From: CAYVAP01 sp964521065
GTDB lineage: Bacteria; Bacteroidota; Bacteroidia; J057
Direction: 5' to 3'
Length of the DNA: 19,255 nucleotides
Assembly (NCBI GenBank): GCA_964521065.1
Contig: CAZFPQ010000130.1
Location: forward strand, 1 to 19,255
This document shows, one piece after another, positions 1 through 7,175 of this stretch. A program made the translations under genes and the position numbers. Every line of letters starts with the position of its first letter. Positions within the stretch are counted from its first letter, which is position 1. The notes beneath the pieces are model-generated. The model ran no database searches. It had not been told where the DNA came from and saw only the letters and a list, made by a program, of their open reading frames with translations.

Positions 1-13
1 GATTAGGGAATAG

Positions 14-47
14 AGAAAAACACTTCGTTCACGGGTGAGAGACGAAG
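14..47 (-). terminator. Rho-independent terminator of the SDR gene
   Basis: Arms CTTCGT (23-28) and ACGAAG (42-47) form a 6-bp stem with a 13-nt loop. Read on the minus strand, the stem is followed by GTGTTTTTCTC, a T-run opposite the A-run at 16-20. It lies about 70 bp past the stop codon of the minus-strand SDR gene. The stem is short, so strength is uncertain. Confidence 0.55.
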
Positions 48-119
48 AACAGGATACAAATTGCATGGGAGCACAGGCTATTATCCAAGGTAGAAGTCTG
101 CCAAGGCCCTTCCTTGTGA

Positions 120-956
120 TCAGCCATTCTCGGTAAACCCAGGATAGCAGGTCATAGCCCCATCCACAAATATGGTGGTTCCATTGACGTACTCCGACTC
201 ATCTGACGCCAACCAAGCAGCGGTTGAGCCAATGTCATCCGGCTCTCCCATTCGCTTGTAGGGAATCAATTTGTATAGTTCTTCCAAAGCGGCTTTGGTC
301 TCCCAAGCTTCTCTATTGATCTCTGTTTTGATGGCACCCGGTGCAATGCTGTTGGCCCTAACCTTAATGGGGGCGTAGGATTGAGCAATGCTCTCCATCA
401 ACATCACGATGGCGCCTTTAGAAGCAGCATAATTGGCATGTCCCGCCCAGGGAATGACTTCATGAACGGAGCTAATGTGAATGATTTTTCCCAGGGAACG
501 GGAAACCTCCGGGCGAGGGCCACGGCGAATAAATTCACGCAGGGCTTCACGGGCACAGAGGAATTGTCCAGTTAGGTTCACGTCAATCACCTTTTGCCAT
601 TCGGAGAAAGGCATTTCATGCAGCGCATAGTCACGCTGAATACCGGCATTGGGCACACAGATATCTACGGTGCCGAATCGCTCTACGGTAGCCTTGAACA
701 TAGTAACGACCTCGTCCTCTTTGCTGACGTCCGCTTTGTAGATCATGGCTTGGCCGCAAATACCATCGTTGTCGATGCCATCAGCCAGTTCCTGAGCAGA
801 CTCTTCATTTACAATGTAGTTGATGACCACATTTGCACCGTCCAGAGCCAAAGATTGAGCTATGGCGGCTCCGATGCCCGAGTTGGCCCCCGTTACGATG
901 GCGGTCTGTCCAGAAAGTCGCTTGTTGGGTTTTTGTACGTTGTTGCTGGGTTGCAT
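120..956 (-). CDS. SDR-family oxidoreductase, glucose 1-dehydrogenase-like
   Basis: A 278-residue classical short-chain dehydrogenase/reductase. The Rossmann cofactor motif TGANSGIG is at residues 22-29, the NAG motif at 103-105, and the catalytic residues are Ser162/Ser163, Tyr176 and Lys180 (YAASK). The segment SSVHEVIPW just before the catalytic tyrosine resembles Bacillus glucose 1-dehydrogenases, so oxidation of glucose or a related polyol with NAD(P) is the best guess. SDR substrate assignments by motif are weak. The family is usually about 250-260 residues; the extra length is mainly a polar N-terminal tail of about 14 residues. There is no signal peptide, so it should be cytosolic. 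It is a single-gene unit, diverging from the toxin-antitoxin pair, with a promoter candidate at 980-1013 and a terminator at 14-47. The ATG start lacks a Shine-Dalgarno sequence, as is normal for Bacteroidota. Confidence 0.9.
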   Translation of the reverse strand: MQPSNNVQKPNKRLSGQTAIVTGANSGIGAAIAQSLALDGANVVINYIVNEESAQELADGIDNDGICGQAMIYKADVSKEDEVVTMFKATVERFGTVDICVPNAGIQRDYALHEMPFSEWQKVIDVNLTGQFLCAREALREFIRRGPRPEVSRSLGKIIHISSVHEVIPWAGHANYAASKGAIVMLMESIAQSYAPIKVRANSIAPGAIKTEINREAWETKAALEELYKLIPYKRMGEPDDIGSTAAWLASDESEYVNGTTIFVDGAMTCYPGFTENG

Positions 957-979
957 GGGATAATGTGTTGGATGGAGAG

Positions 980-1013
980 GGAAGTTAATCTTCGGCTAGG
1001 GGGGATCAAAAAA
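980..1013 (-). promoter_or_regulatory. Candidate Bacteroidota-type promoter for the SDR gene
   Basis: On the minus strand TTTTTTG (complement of 1007-1013) is followed after exactly 19 nt by TAACTTCC (complement of 980-987). This compares with the Bacteroidota consensus TTTG-N19-TAnnTTTG; the -7 box matches in four of six fixed positions. The box ends 23 nt before the ATG, giving a short leader. Found by eye only. Confidence 0.4.
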
Positions 1014-1137
1014 TTGACTCTGGAAAAGTTCGCGCTTTGCAATCCGTTCTGGCCACCTAGCTTAGATCCCGATACAAATTAGGGTCATGCCCGATCTTAA
1101 GAGAGGAGTTTTGCGTAGATTAGGGGAAAGTCGTGAT

Positions 1138-1326
1138 ATGAATACTAATCAAGTCAAAGAAGAAATCCACCAGCTTATCGACCAACTTCCTGAGGAGAAT
1201 TGGCAAGAAATCCTGGAGTACCTCCAGGCATTTCAACAATTGAATACCAATCAAAAAAAACGCCTAGGTTTTTTCCAGCAAATCATTCAGGAAGATGCAA
1301 ACTTGCTTAAACGATTAGCTCAGTGA
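1138..1326 (+). CDS. Small helical antitoxin partner of Doc
   Basis: A 62-residue acidic, probably all-helical protein, with a helix around LIDQLPEENWQEILEYLQ and a C-terminal segment ending EDANLLKRLAQ. I chose ATG 1138 over the in-frame ATG at 1087: it is preceded by the purine-rich AGGGGAAAG, and the upstream stretch reads as leader. Its stop overlaps the toxin's GTG start by four bases (GTGA), which is typical of coupled antitoxin-toxin translation. It lacks an obvious Phd/YefM DNA-binding domain and resembles the short DUF2281-like or prevent-host-death-replacing proteins often found before Fic/Doc genes. The function comes from the genetic context: it should bind and block the Doc active site, probably with the C-terminal helix as in Phd. 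Without a recognisable DNA-binding domain, autoregulation is uncertain. Confidence 0.72.
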   Translation: MNTNQVKEEIHQLIDQLPEENWQEILEYLQAFQQLNTNQKKRLGFFQQIIQEDANLLKRLAQ

Positions 1327-1694
1327 TCAATAAAGAGGAAGTACTTTTTTATCATCGTCAACTCATCCGGCGCTTCGGAGGATCTGATGGTGTAAGAAGT
1401 CATGAATTGTTAGAATCTGCCATTGGCCGTGCCTATCAGACCTTCGGTGGGCAGGATTTATATGCATCTGCAGTTGAAAAGGCGGCAGCTCTAGGTGAAA
1501 GCATTATCAAGAATCATCCATTTGTAGATGGGAACAAAAGGACTGGATATGCTATGATGCGCCTCCTTCTCTTAGAAAGTGGTCAAGATCTTAATGCTAA
1601 TGAAGAGGATAAATACCAATTTGTGATCAGGATCTCGACTGGCAAGTTAGATTATGATGCCATCCTAGATTGGCTAAAAACCCATTTGATTTAA
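1323..1694 (+). CDS. doc: Type II toxin, death-on-curing (Doc) family
   Basis: A 123-residue Fic/Doc-fold protein, close to the usual length of Doc (about 126). The active-site loop HPFVDGNKRTG is at residues 65-75. His65 and Asp69 are in place, and Lys72 stands where AMP-transferring Fic enzymes have glycine (HxFxxGNGR). This lysine is the Doc hallmark. P1 Doc uses its degenerate loop to phosphorylate elongation factor EF-Tu and halt translation; the same activity is expected here from family knowledge. The GTG start at 1323 overlaps the antitoxin stop, favouring translation only after the antitoxin. No in-frame ATG lies nearby upstream. All key residues are intact, so the toxin looks functional. 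The module sits between unrelated housekeeping-type genes, which fits a mobile accessory insertion, but no repeats or integrase mark its borders. Confidence 0.88.
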   Translation: MINKEEVLFYHRQLIRRFGGSDGVRSHELLESAIGRAYQTFGGQDLYASAVEKAAALGESIIKNHPFVDGNKRTGYAMMRLLLLESGQDLNANEEDKYQFVIRISTGKLDYDAILDWLKTHLI

Positions 1695-1806
1695 TTTTAT
1701 TGGCTTCAAAACTATTTGAGGAGATATTTGGTAACTGCATGGGTGGCTCAACTAAATTCAGCCCTTTTCATCTAGTGCTTATCAAAGTATTAACCTGTAA
1801 ATTTCC

Positions 1807-3051
1807 ATGACCCAAGCCAAGCCTCAGCCTAAGCCCATGGGGCTGATTTTTGCCACTACCCTGCTTGACCTACTTGGTCTAACCTTGATCATCCCGATTT
1901 TTGCGCCCATGCTCACCGAGAGCAATGCGGTATTGGGACCGGAGGTCAGCGAGGAAACCCGCAACCTGCTGTATGGGGTATTAATTGCAACCTTTCCCTT
2001 CTTTCAATTCTTGGGGGCTCCCCTACTGGGTACGCTTTCGGATAGAATCGGCCGCAAGCCGGTGCTGTACCTGACCCTCGGTGGCGCCTTAATCAGCTAC
2101 CTCATCACGGCAGTTGGCGTGGTACAAGGTCAACTCTGGATGCTATTTATGGGCCGGGTGGTACAAGGATTCTCCGCAGGCAATTTATCGGTTATCTACT
2201 CAGCCATCGCAGACATCAGCGAGGAGGGAGAAAAGGCCAAGAACTTTGGCTTGGTCGGGGCAGCTTTTGGCATTGGTTTCGTGATCGGACCTTTGGTGGG
2301 AGGTATCCTATCTGATCCCTCCTACGTGAGTTGGTTCAGCTTTGCTACTCCCTTCTTTTTTGCGGCAGCCTTGGTAGCCCTCAATCTCTTACTGGTTTGG
2401 CGCATTTTTCCCGAAACCAATCAAAGCCCTAACCTACAAGCAGAATTAACCCCCTGGAAGGGATTCCAAAATTTAGCCAGGGCTTTTTCAGATCCCAGCC
2501 TGAGGTCCATATTCACGGTGGTTTTCCTGTTCACTTTTGGATTTACCTTTTTTACCCAGATGATTCAGCTTTTTTTGATCAAACGCTTTGACTTTGACCA
2601 ATCAGATATCGGAGAACTGTTCGGCTTCGTGGGAATTCTACTGGCCTTAACTCAAGGGCTCATTGTCCGCTATCTTTCCAAGAAGGTAAGTCCTGGCCCC
2701 ATTCTTCGCATCACCATTTTGACCTTGGCTGGCTCCTTCCTGCTCCTCCTGATTCCTGATACCACCCTGGGGATTTATCTCATGATGCCCTTTATCGTGG
2801 TTAGCAATGGAATTGCCAATCCCAACCTATCAACCATGGTGTCCAACCTGGCCCCAAGGCATCTACAAGGGGAGACCCTGGGCATGCAACAGTCCGTCCA
2901 AGCCTTGGCTCAAATTGTTCCTCCCCTAGCTGGAGGAATCATCGTGAGCTATTCCATCACTTCCCCCATGTGGTTGGCTTCCTTGAGTGTATTCTTGGCT
3001 TGGGTAGCCTTTATTTGGCAGTTTGGAATGAAAAAGAAAACTCAGCTCTGA
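1807..3051 (+). CDS. MFS transporter, TetA-like DHA1 drug:proton antiporter type
   Basis: A 414-residue integral membrane protein with the hydrophobicity of 12 transmembrane helices. Motif A of the major facilitator superfamily, GTLSDRIGRKPV, is at residues 75-86 between helices 2 and 3. Motif C of drug antiporters, GIGFVIGPLVGG (155-166), lies in helix 5. Both are characteristic of the TetA/DHA1 group of proton-coupled exporters in the inner membrane. The substrate cannot be read from sequence, and tetracycline resistance should not be assumed. A charged loop near the middle separates the two six-helix halves. A DUF4442 gene starts 4 bp after its stop, so the two are very probably co-transcribed. 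The ATG at 1807 starts a short hydrophilic, proline- and lysine-rich tail before helix 1. Confidence 0.9.
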   Translation: MTQAKPQPKPMGLIFATTLLDLLGLTLIIPIFAPMLTESNAVLGPEVSEETRNLLYGVLIATFPFFQFLGAPLLGTLSDRIGRKPVLYLTLGGALISYLITAVGVVQGQLWMLFMGRVVQGFSAGNLSVIYSAIADISEEGEKAKNFGLVGAAFGIGFVIGPLVGGILSDPSYVSWFSFATPFFFAAALVALNLLLVWRIFPETNQSPNLQAELTPWKGFQNLARAFSDPSLRSIFTVVFLFTFGFTFFTQMIQLFLIKRFDFDQSDIGELFGFVGILLALTQGLIVRYLSKKVSPGPILRITILTLAGSFLLLLIPDTTLGIYLMMPFIVVSNGIANPNLSTMVSNLAPRHLQGETLGMQQSVQALAQIVPPLAGGIIVSYSITSPMWLASLSVFLAWVAFIWQFGMKKKTQL

Positions 3052-3055
3052 TTCC

Positions 3056-3589
3056 ATGTTATTTGAAACCGAACGCAGAGAATCCACCTACACCCGCCTA
3101 TGGCGCTGGGTTTACAACCTTCTCCCCCCTATCCGTGGAACGGGTAGCTGGTTGACTTTCATGAGTGCCGATTGGAAAGAAGCCCATTTGAAGCTGCCCT
3201 TAAGCCTACGTACGCGGAATTACGTGGGTACCATTTTTGGTGGAGCCATGTTTGCAGCCACCGACCCCATTTACATGGTGATGCTGATCAAGGTTCTCGG
3301 CTTTGAGTATGTGATATGGGATAAAACAGGGAAAATTCGTTTTCTCCAACCGGGAAAGGGAAAGCTTAAAACTAAGTTTGAACTATCCGAAAGCTTGATT
3401 CAAGAACTCACCCAGCGAGTGGCACAGGACAGGGAATGTAATCACACCTTTACCATTACTTGGGTGAATCAACAAAATAGACCCGTCGCCCGCATCGAAA
3501 AGACGGTTTACATCGCCCAGAGGGCACACTATGAAGCCAAGCGCAAGGCAAAGGGACAGAGCGGACAAAAGACTCCGAAGAGGTTTTGA
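3056..3589 (+). CDS. DUF4442 hotdog-fold protein (PaaI thioesterase-like)
   Basis: A 177-residue protein recognised as the DUF4442 branch of the hotdog superfamily. The segment GTIFGGAMFAATDPIYMVML (residues about 58-77) corresponds to the helix and catalytic-region signature of PaaI-type thioesterases, with Asp70 in the position of the usual acidic residue. Proteins of this group are thought to act on acyl-CoA or acyl-ACP thioesters, but DUF4442 members are mostly uncharacterised, and no activity can be claimed. It is cytosolic, with no signal peptide, and has a lysine/arginine-rich C-terminal tail after residue about 157. It starts 4 bp after the MFS gene, so it is the second gene of a two-gene operon. 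Whether it serves the transporter or only shares its transcript is unknown. Confidence 0.8.
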   Translation: MLFETERRESTYTRLWRWVYNLLPPIRGTGSWLTFMSADWKEAHLKLPLSLRTRNYVGTIFGGAMFAATDPIYMVMLIKVLGFEYVIWDKTGKIRFLQPGKGKLKTKFELSESLIQELTQRVAQDRECNHTFTITWVNQQNRPVARIEKTVYIAQRAHYEAKRKAKGQSGQKTPKRF

Positions 3590-3645
3590 GGCGGGAGGCG
3601 AGATAAGGCTACGCGAGGACCGTTGACTTTTTGGGCAAAGCAGAT

Positions 3646-3681
3646 GGCCAAGGAGAGATTTCCCTTGCACAGACCTTGGCC
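3646..3681 (+). other. Hairpin downstream of the MFS-DUF4442 operon
   Basis: Perfect 8-bp arms GGCCAAGG (3646-3653) and CCTTGGCC (3674-3681) enclose a 20-nt loop about 57 bp past the DUF4442 stop. There is no T-run behind it, so it may be a weak or factor-assisted terminator or an mRNA 3'-end stabiliser. The rest of 3590-3788 shows no gene. Confidence 0.35.
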
Positions 3682-3788
3682 TTTCCCCTGCTGGCTGAAT
3701 GTACCCAAGCATTACATACCATAATTTTCATATTTCTCCAACCATTCGACTTTCTAGGAAGTTGGGGGAATAGTGAACGCATCAGATA

Positions 3789-5276
3789 ATGAATATGAAG
3801 CAGGCTATTGTCATTGGCGCAGGAATTGGAGGCATTGCTACCAGCATTCGTTTAGCGACCAAAGGTTATCAGGTATCGGTATTTGAGGCAAATGCCTATC
3901 CTGGTGGCAAGCTATCGGAGATTCAAGTAGGAGATTACCGCTTTGATGCGGGGCCTTCCCTTTTCACCTTACCCGAACAGGTCGAAGCCTTGTTTGAAGT
4001 GGCAGGTAAAAAGATGTCCGACTATTTTGCCTATGAGACCCTGCCGGTTATTACTCACTATTTTTGGCCAGATGGCTTGCGCCTGACCGCCTATGCAGAA
4101 CCAGAGGCATTTGCCCAAGAGATCCAGACCCAAACCGGTGAATCAGCCCAACAGGTACTCAAGTTATTGGCTAAAAGTCGTGAGCTAAATGACATTACCA
4201 GTCATGTATTCTTGGAAAAATCACTGCACAGGCTAAGTACCTACCTAGAGCCCGCAACCATTCGGTCCATTTTCCAGCTACATAAAATCGATGCCTTTCG
4301 CTCGATGCATCAGGCCAATGCCAGCTATTTTAAAGATCCCCGTTTGGTCCAATTATTTGATCGCTACGCCACGTATAATGGATCTGACCCCTATCAAGCA
4401 CCCGGCACCCTGAACGTAATCCCTCACCTGGAATATCACTTGGGAGCTCATTTTCCCAAAGGGGGCATGTATCAGATTACCCAAAGTCTATTTCGTCTGG
4501 CTCAAGATTTAGGGGTTAGCTACCACTTTGGTCAAGCTGTAGATCGGATTGTCGTTGATCGGGGGCAGGCAAGGGGAATTTTTCTTGAGCAGGAATTCAT
4601 CCCTGCCGATGTAGTCGTCAGCAATGCGGATGTGGTCCCTACTTATCGCAAGCTTTTACGTGATCAGCCTGCGCCAGAACGTACCCTCAAGCAACCTCGC
4701 AGCAGTTCGGCCCTGATCTTTTACTGGGGCATCCGGCGTGAGTTCCCTGAGCTAGACCTACATAACATTTTTTTCAGTAACAACTACGAGGAGGAATTTC
4801 GTAAGATATGGGAGGAAAAGGACGTTTTTCATGATCCCACGATATACGTCAACATCACCAGCAAACGTAATCCCACCGATGCTCCAACAGGTTGTGAAAA
4901 TTGGTTTACCATGATCAATGTCCCACATGACGATGGACAAGATTGGGACTACCTCATCCAGGAAGCCAAGCAGAATATCCTCAAAAAGCTATCCACCATG
5001 CTCCAAACAGAAGTGGAATCCTTGATTGAGGCGGAAGCCATCCTGGAGCCACGGACCATCCAAAGTAAAACATCTTCTTACCTGGGCGCTTTGTACGGCA
5101 GCAGCAGCAACAATCGCTTCGCGGCCTTTTTGCGCCACCCCAACTTCAGTCGAAAAATCAGGAACCTCTACTTTTGTGGAGGTAGTGTGCACCCTGGCGG
5201 AGGGATTCCTTTAAGCTTATTGGGAGCCCGAATCGTAGGAGATTTGGTACCTAGTCAAGAGAGGGAAAAAGCTTGA
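3789..5276 (+). CDS. crtD: Carotenoid desaturase, CrtD-like (1-hydroxycarotenoid 3,4-desaturase)
   Basis: A 495-residue FAD-dependent amine-oxidase-fold desaturase, normal length for the CrtI/CrtD family. The N-terminal dinucleotide motif GAGIGG is at residues 10-15, with Glu33 ending the second strand and the PGGK motif at 38-41. The C-terminal signature around CGGSVHPGGGIPLSLLGA is the bacterial-type phytoene dehydrogenase motif. The segment FDAGPSLFTLPEQV (residues 52-65) and FDRYATYNGSDPY resemble the second flavobacterial paralogue, CrtD, rather than flavobacterial CrtI, which has FDMGPSWYWMP. CrtD introduces the 3,4 double bond into hydroxylated gamma-carotene on the route to myxol/saproxanthin-type pigments. 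No crtB, crtY or crtZ lies nearby, so it is a detached pathway gene. A CrtI-type phytoene desaturase or a related C30 enzyme remains possible. Confidence 0.72.
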   Translation: MNMKQAIVIGAGIGGIATSIRLATKGYQVSVFEANAYPGGKLSEIQVGDYRFDAGPSLFTLPEQVEALFEVAGKKMSDYFAYETLPVITHYFWPDGLRLTAYAEPEAFAQEIQTQTGESAQQVLKLLAKSRELNDITSHVFLEKSLHRLSTYLEPATIRSIFQLHKIDAFRSMHQANASYFKDPRLVQLFDRYATYNGSDPYQAPGTLNVIPHLEYHLGAHFPKGGMYQITQSLFRLAQDLGVSYHFGQAVDRIVVDRGQARGIFLEQEFIPADVVVSNADVVPTYRKLLRDQPAPERTLKQPRSSSALIFYWGIRREFPELDLHNIFFSNNYEEEFRKIWEEKDVFHDPTIYVNITSKRNPTDAPTGCENWFTMINVPHDDGQDWDYLIQEAKQNILKKLSTMLQTEVESLIEAEAILEPRTIQSKTSSYLGALYGSSSNNRFAAFLRHPNFSRKIRNLYFCGGSVHPGGGIPLSLLGARIVGDLVPSQEREKA

Positions 5277-5284
5277 TAGGGTGC

Positions 5285-5330
5285 AGGAAATTGCTGTACG
5301 TTCGAGAAGCAACTTCCTTTATCTATTTTT
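5285..5330. terminator. Shared convergent terminator between crtD and murQ
   Basis: Arms AGGAAATTGCT (5285-5295) and AGCAACTTCCT (5308-5318) pair over 11 positions with one A-C mismatch and a 12-nt loop. On the plus strand the stem is followed by TTATCTATTTTT; on the minus strand a T-run (AAGCTTTTTCCC) lies about 5-15 nt further. The hairpin sits in the 42-bp gap between two converging genes, so it probably ends both transcripts. Confidence 0.7.
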
Positions 5331-6134
5331 AGCGGCGCTTAAAGCTGACCTTACGCTACCCTGCTCAAGTAGCAAAGCTTTAGCCTCTTCGTAGCCAAGG
5401 TCTGTTTCTGCCATCACCATCTTGGTTCCGCGATCCACCAATTTGTCGTTGGAGAGCTGCATGTCTACCATTTTGTTGCCTTTGACCCGGCCTAATCGAA
5501 TCATGACACTGGTAGAGATCATGTTGAGGATCAGCTTCTGGGCTGTTCCAGCCTTCATGCGGGTCGAGCCTGTCACAAATTCGGGGCCTACCACTGCTTC
5601 AATGGGAAAATCCACCAATTCACTGAGCGGAGCACCCGCGTTACAGGTGATGCCTGCGGTGGTGATCCCAGCCTCTTTACAAGCCTGGATGGCACCCAGT
5701 ACATAAGGGGTGGTCCCACTGGCAGTGATGCCGATCACCAAATCGCCAGAATTGGCGGCGTGAGCCTCTAGGTCTTTCCAAGCTTGATTGCGGCTATCCT
5801 CGGCGAATTCTACTGCTTTTCTAATCGCGCCATCTCCTCCTGCGATCAATCCGATCACCCAATCGTGGGGTACCCCGTAGGTCGGCGGACATTCCGACGC
5901 ATCTACGATGCCCAACCGGCCACTGGTGCCACTTCCTAGGTAGAAAAGCCTTCCCCCTTCCTTCATCCGTTGATGAGCAGCCTCTACTACGGCTTCGATT
6001 TGAGGCAAAATTCCCGCTATTACCTGCGGCACAGTTCGGTCCTCCTGGTTAATGCTCTGGAGCAGTTCCAGGGTAGACATCTGCTCCAAGTGATCGTAGT
6101 GAGAGGAGGATTCGGTGGTTCTTTGTGAATTCAT
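5319..6134 (-). CDS. murQ: N-acetylmuramic acid 6-phosphate etherase
   Basis: A 271-residue SIS-domain protein of the MurQ/GCKR family, somewhat shorter than the E. coli enzyme (298). The SIS loop GSGTSGRLG is at residues 68-76 and the family motif DASECPPTYG at 78-87. Glu81 and Glu112 (in AVEFAED) match by motif and spacing the two catalytic glutamates of E. coli MurQ (Glu83, Glu114). The enzyme cleaves the D-lactyl ether of MurNAc-6-phosphate to give GlcNAc-6-phosphate, a cytosolic step of peptidoglycan recycling. It is the downstream gene of a pair with galM (9-bp gap). No MurNAc kinase (AmgK/MurK), AnmK or MurP transporter gene is adjacent; the ROK kinase at 17594-18589 is not linked to it. 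Identification is firm. Confidence 0.95.
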   Translation of the reverse strand: MNSQRTTESSSHYDHLEQMSTLELLQSINQEDRTVPQVIAGILPQIEAVVEAAHQRMKEGGRLFYLGSGTSGRLGIVDASECPPTYGVPHDWVIGLIAGGDGAIRKAVEFAEDSRNQAWKDLEAHAANSGDLVIGITASGTTPYVLGAIQACKEAGITTAGITCNAGAPLSELVDFPIEAVVGPEFVTGSTRMKAGTAQKLILNMISTSVMIRLGRVKGNKMVDMQLSNDKLVDRGTKMVMAETDLGYEEAKALLLEQGSVRSALSAAKNR

Positions 6135-6143
6135 CGCTAGGGT

Positions 6144-7175
6144 TCAAGCAAAACTATACAATACACTGTGTCGGTAGCTTTCTCCTGGTCTAAGTACCGT
6201 AGAAGGAAATCCAGGCTGATTGGGAGAATCAGGAAAATGCTGGGTTTCTAGGCAAAGAGCTTGGTAGGGCTGATAAATTACGCCGTCTTTACCTACCACA
6301 TTGCTGAGGAAATTGCTGGTATAGAGTTGGACCCCAGGTTGGGTGGTGCGCACCTCCATGACTCGACCAGATTCTGGCTCGTAGACCCGAGCGATAAATG
6401 CTTCGCTGCCATCCCATTTGTCTACCACGAAATTGTGGTCAAAGCCCTGCCGGCCTTTCAAGTCAGGATGATCCAAACGATCACCAATCTTATGTCCATG
6501 CTGAAAGTCTAGCGGCGTTCCTTTGACCGAGGCAATTTTCCCCGTGGGTAAACCGCTTTCGTCTACTGGGGTGTATTGAGAACACATCAGCTGTAGCTCA
6601 TGATCTCGGATATCGCCCTCTCCTCGCAAATTAAAATACGCATGATGGGTCAAGTTAACCACGGTCGGCATATCAGTGGTCGCATGGTAGTCAATCCGCA
6701 AGCCATTTTCCGGACCCAAGCTAAAGGTAGCCTCCACACTCAGGTTTCCGGGGTATCCTTCTTCTCCGTCAGGGCTGAGGTAGCTCAGTTTAAGTGCGTC
6801 TGTGTCACCAAGAGAGACATCTTCGGCTTGCCAAAGCTTTTTGTCAAATCCTTGCCGGCCACCATGTAAATGATGAGGTCCATTGTTGGTTGCCAATACG
6901 TATTCCGTACCATCTAAGCTAAATCTCCCGTGACCGACCCGATTGCCAAATCGGCCAATCAAGGTACCAAAGCATGGGTGAGGACCCAGGTAAGGTTCGA
7001 ACTCATCGAAACCCAATACGACGTCATTCAGTTTCCCATAGCGATCAGGTACCATCAGAGAAACCAGGGTTCCTCCATAGTCACTAATTCTTGCCTTAAT
7101 TCCCTGTTGGTTTTCCAAGGTGAAAAGGCTGACGGGACGACCATCCGGCAAGGTTCCAAAGGCTTCTTTTTGCAT
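6144..7175 (-). CDS. galM: Aldose 1-epimerase (mutarotase)
   Basis: From the ATG at 7175 this is a 343-residue galactose mutarotase, the usual family length. Conserved features include GRFGNR (residues 74-79), LHGG with His104, NLTHHAYFNL with the catalytic acid His178, and the catalytic base Glu310 in CLETQHFPDSPNQ. It interconverts alpha and beta anomers of glucose and galactose. The frame stays open 63 codons further upstream to 7364, including another ATG at 7274 followed by a hydrophobic stretch (residues 31-57 of the long form). I prefer the inner start because family homology begins there and because the longest version would leave only 14 bp to the divergent gene at 7379. A start at 7274 would give a membrane-anchored or exported enzyme and cannot be excluded. 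It is the first gene of the galM-murQ operon. Confidence 0.93.
   Translation of the reverse strand: MQKEAFGTLPDGRPVSLFTLENQQGIKARISDYGGTLVSLMVPDRYGKLNDVVLGFDEFEPYLGPHPCFGTLIGRFGNRVGHGRFSLDGTEYVLATNNGPHHLHGGRQGFDKKLWQAEDVSLGDTDALKLSYLSPDGEEGYPGNLSVEATFSLGPENGLRIDYHATTDMPTVVNLTHHAYFNLRGEGDIRDHELQLMCSQYTPVDESGLPTGKIASVKGTPLDFQHGHKIGDRLDHPDLKGRQGFDHNFVVDKWDGSEAFIARVYEPESGRVMEVRTTQPGVQLYTSNFLSNVVGKDGVIYQPYQALCLETQHFPDSPNQPGFPSTVLRPGESYRHSVLYSFA

Noticed and set aside
381..1082. Plus-strand open frames opposite the SDR gene (64 and 162 codons)
   Set aside because: They lie antisense to a clear SDR gene with all catalytic motifs, and their translations look like no known protein family.
1087..1137. 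Upstream ATG adding 17 residues to the antitoxin
   Set aside because: The ATG at 1138 is preceded by a purine-rich ribosome-binding-like stretch and begins the helical part; the extra residues look like translated leader.
1807..3051. Calling the MFS protein a tetracycline resistance determinant (TetA)
   Set aside because: Motifs A and C place it in the same broad group, but they do not define the substrate; most such chromosomal homologues are unassigned exporters.
3383..3712. Minus-strand 109-codon frame over the end of the DUF4442 gene
   Set aside because: It is antisense to most of a recognisable domain and is low-complexity serine/leucine-rich, as expected for a shadow frame.
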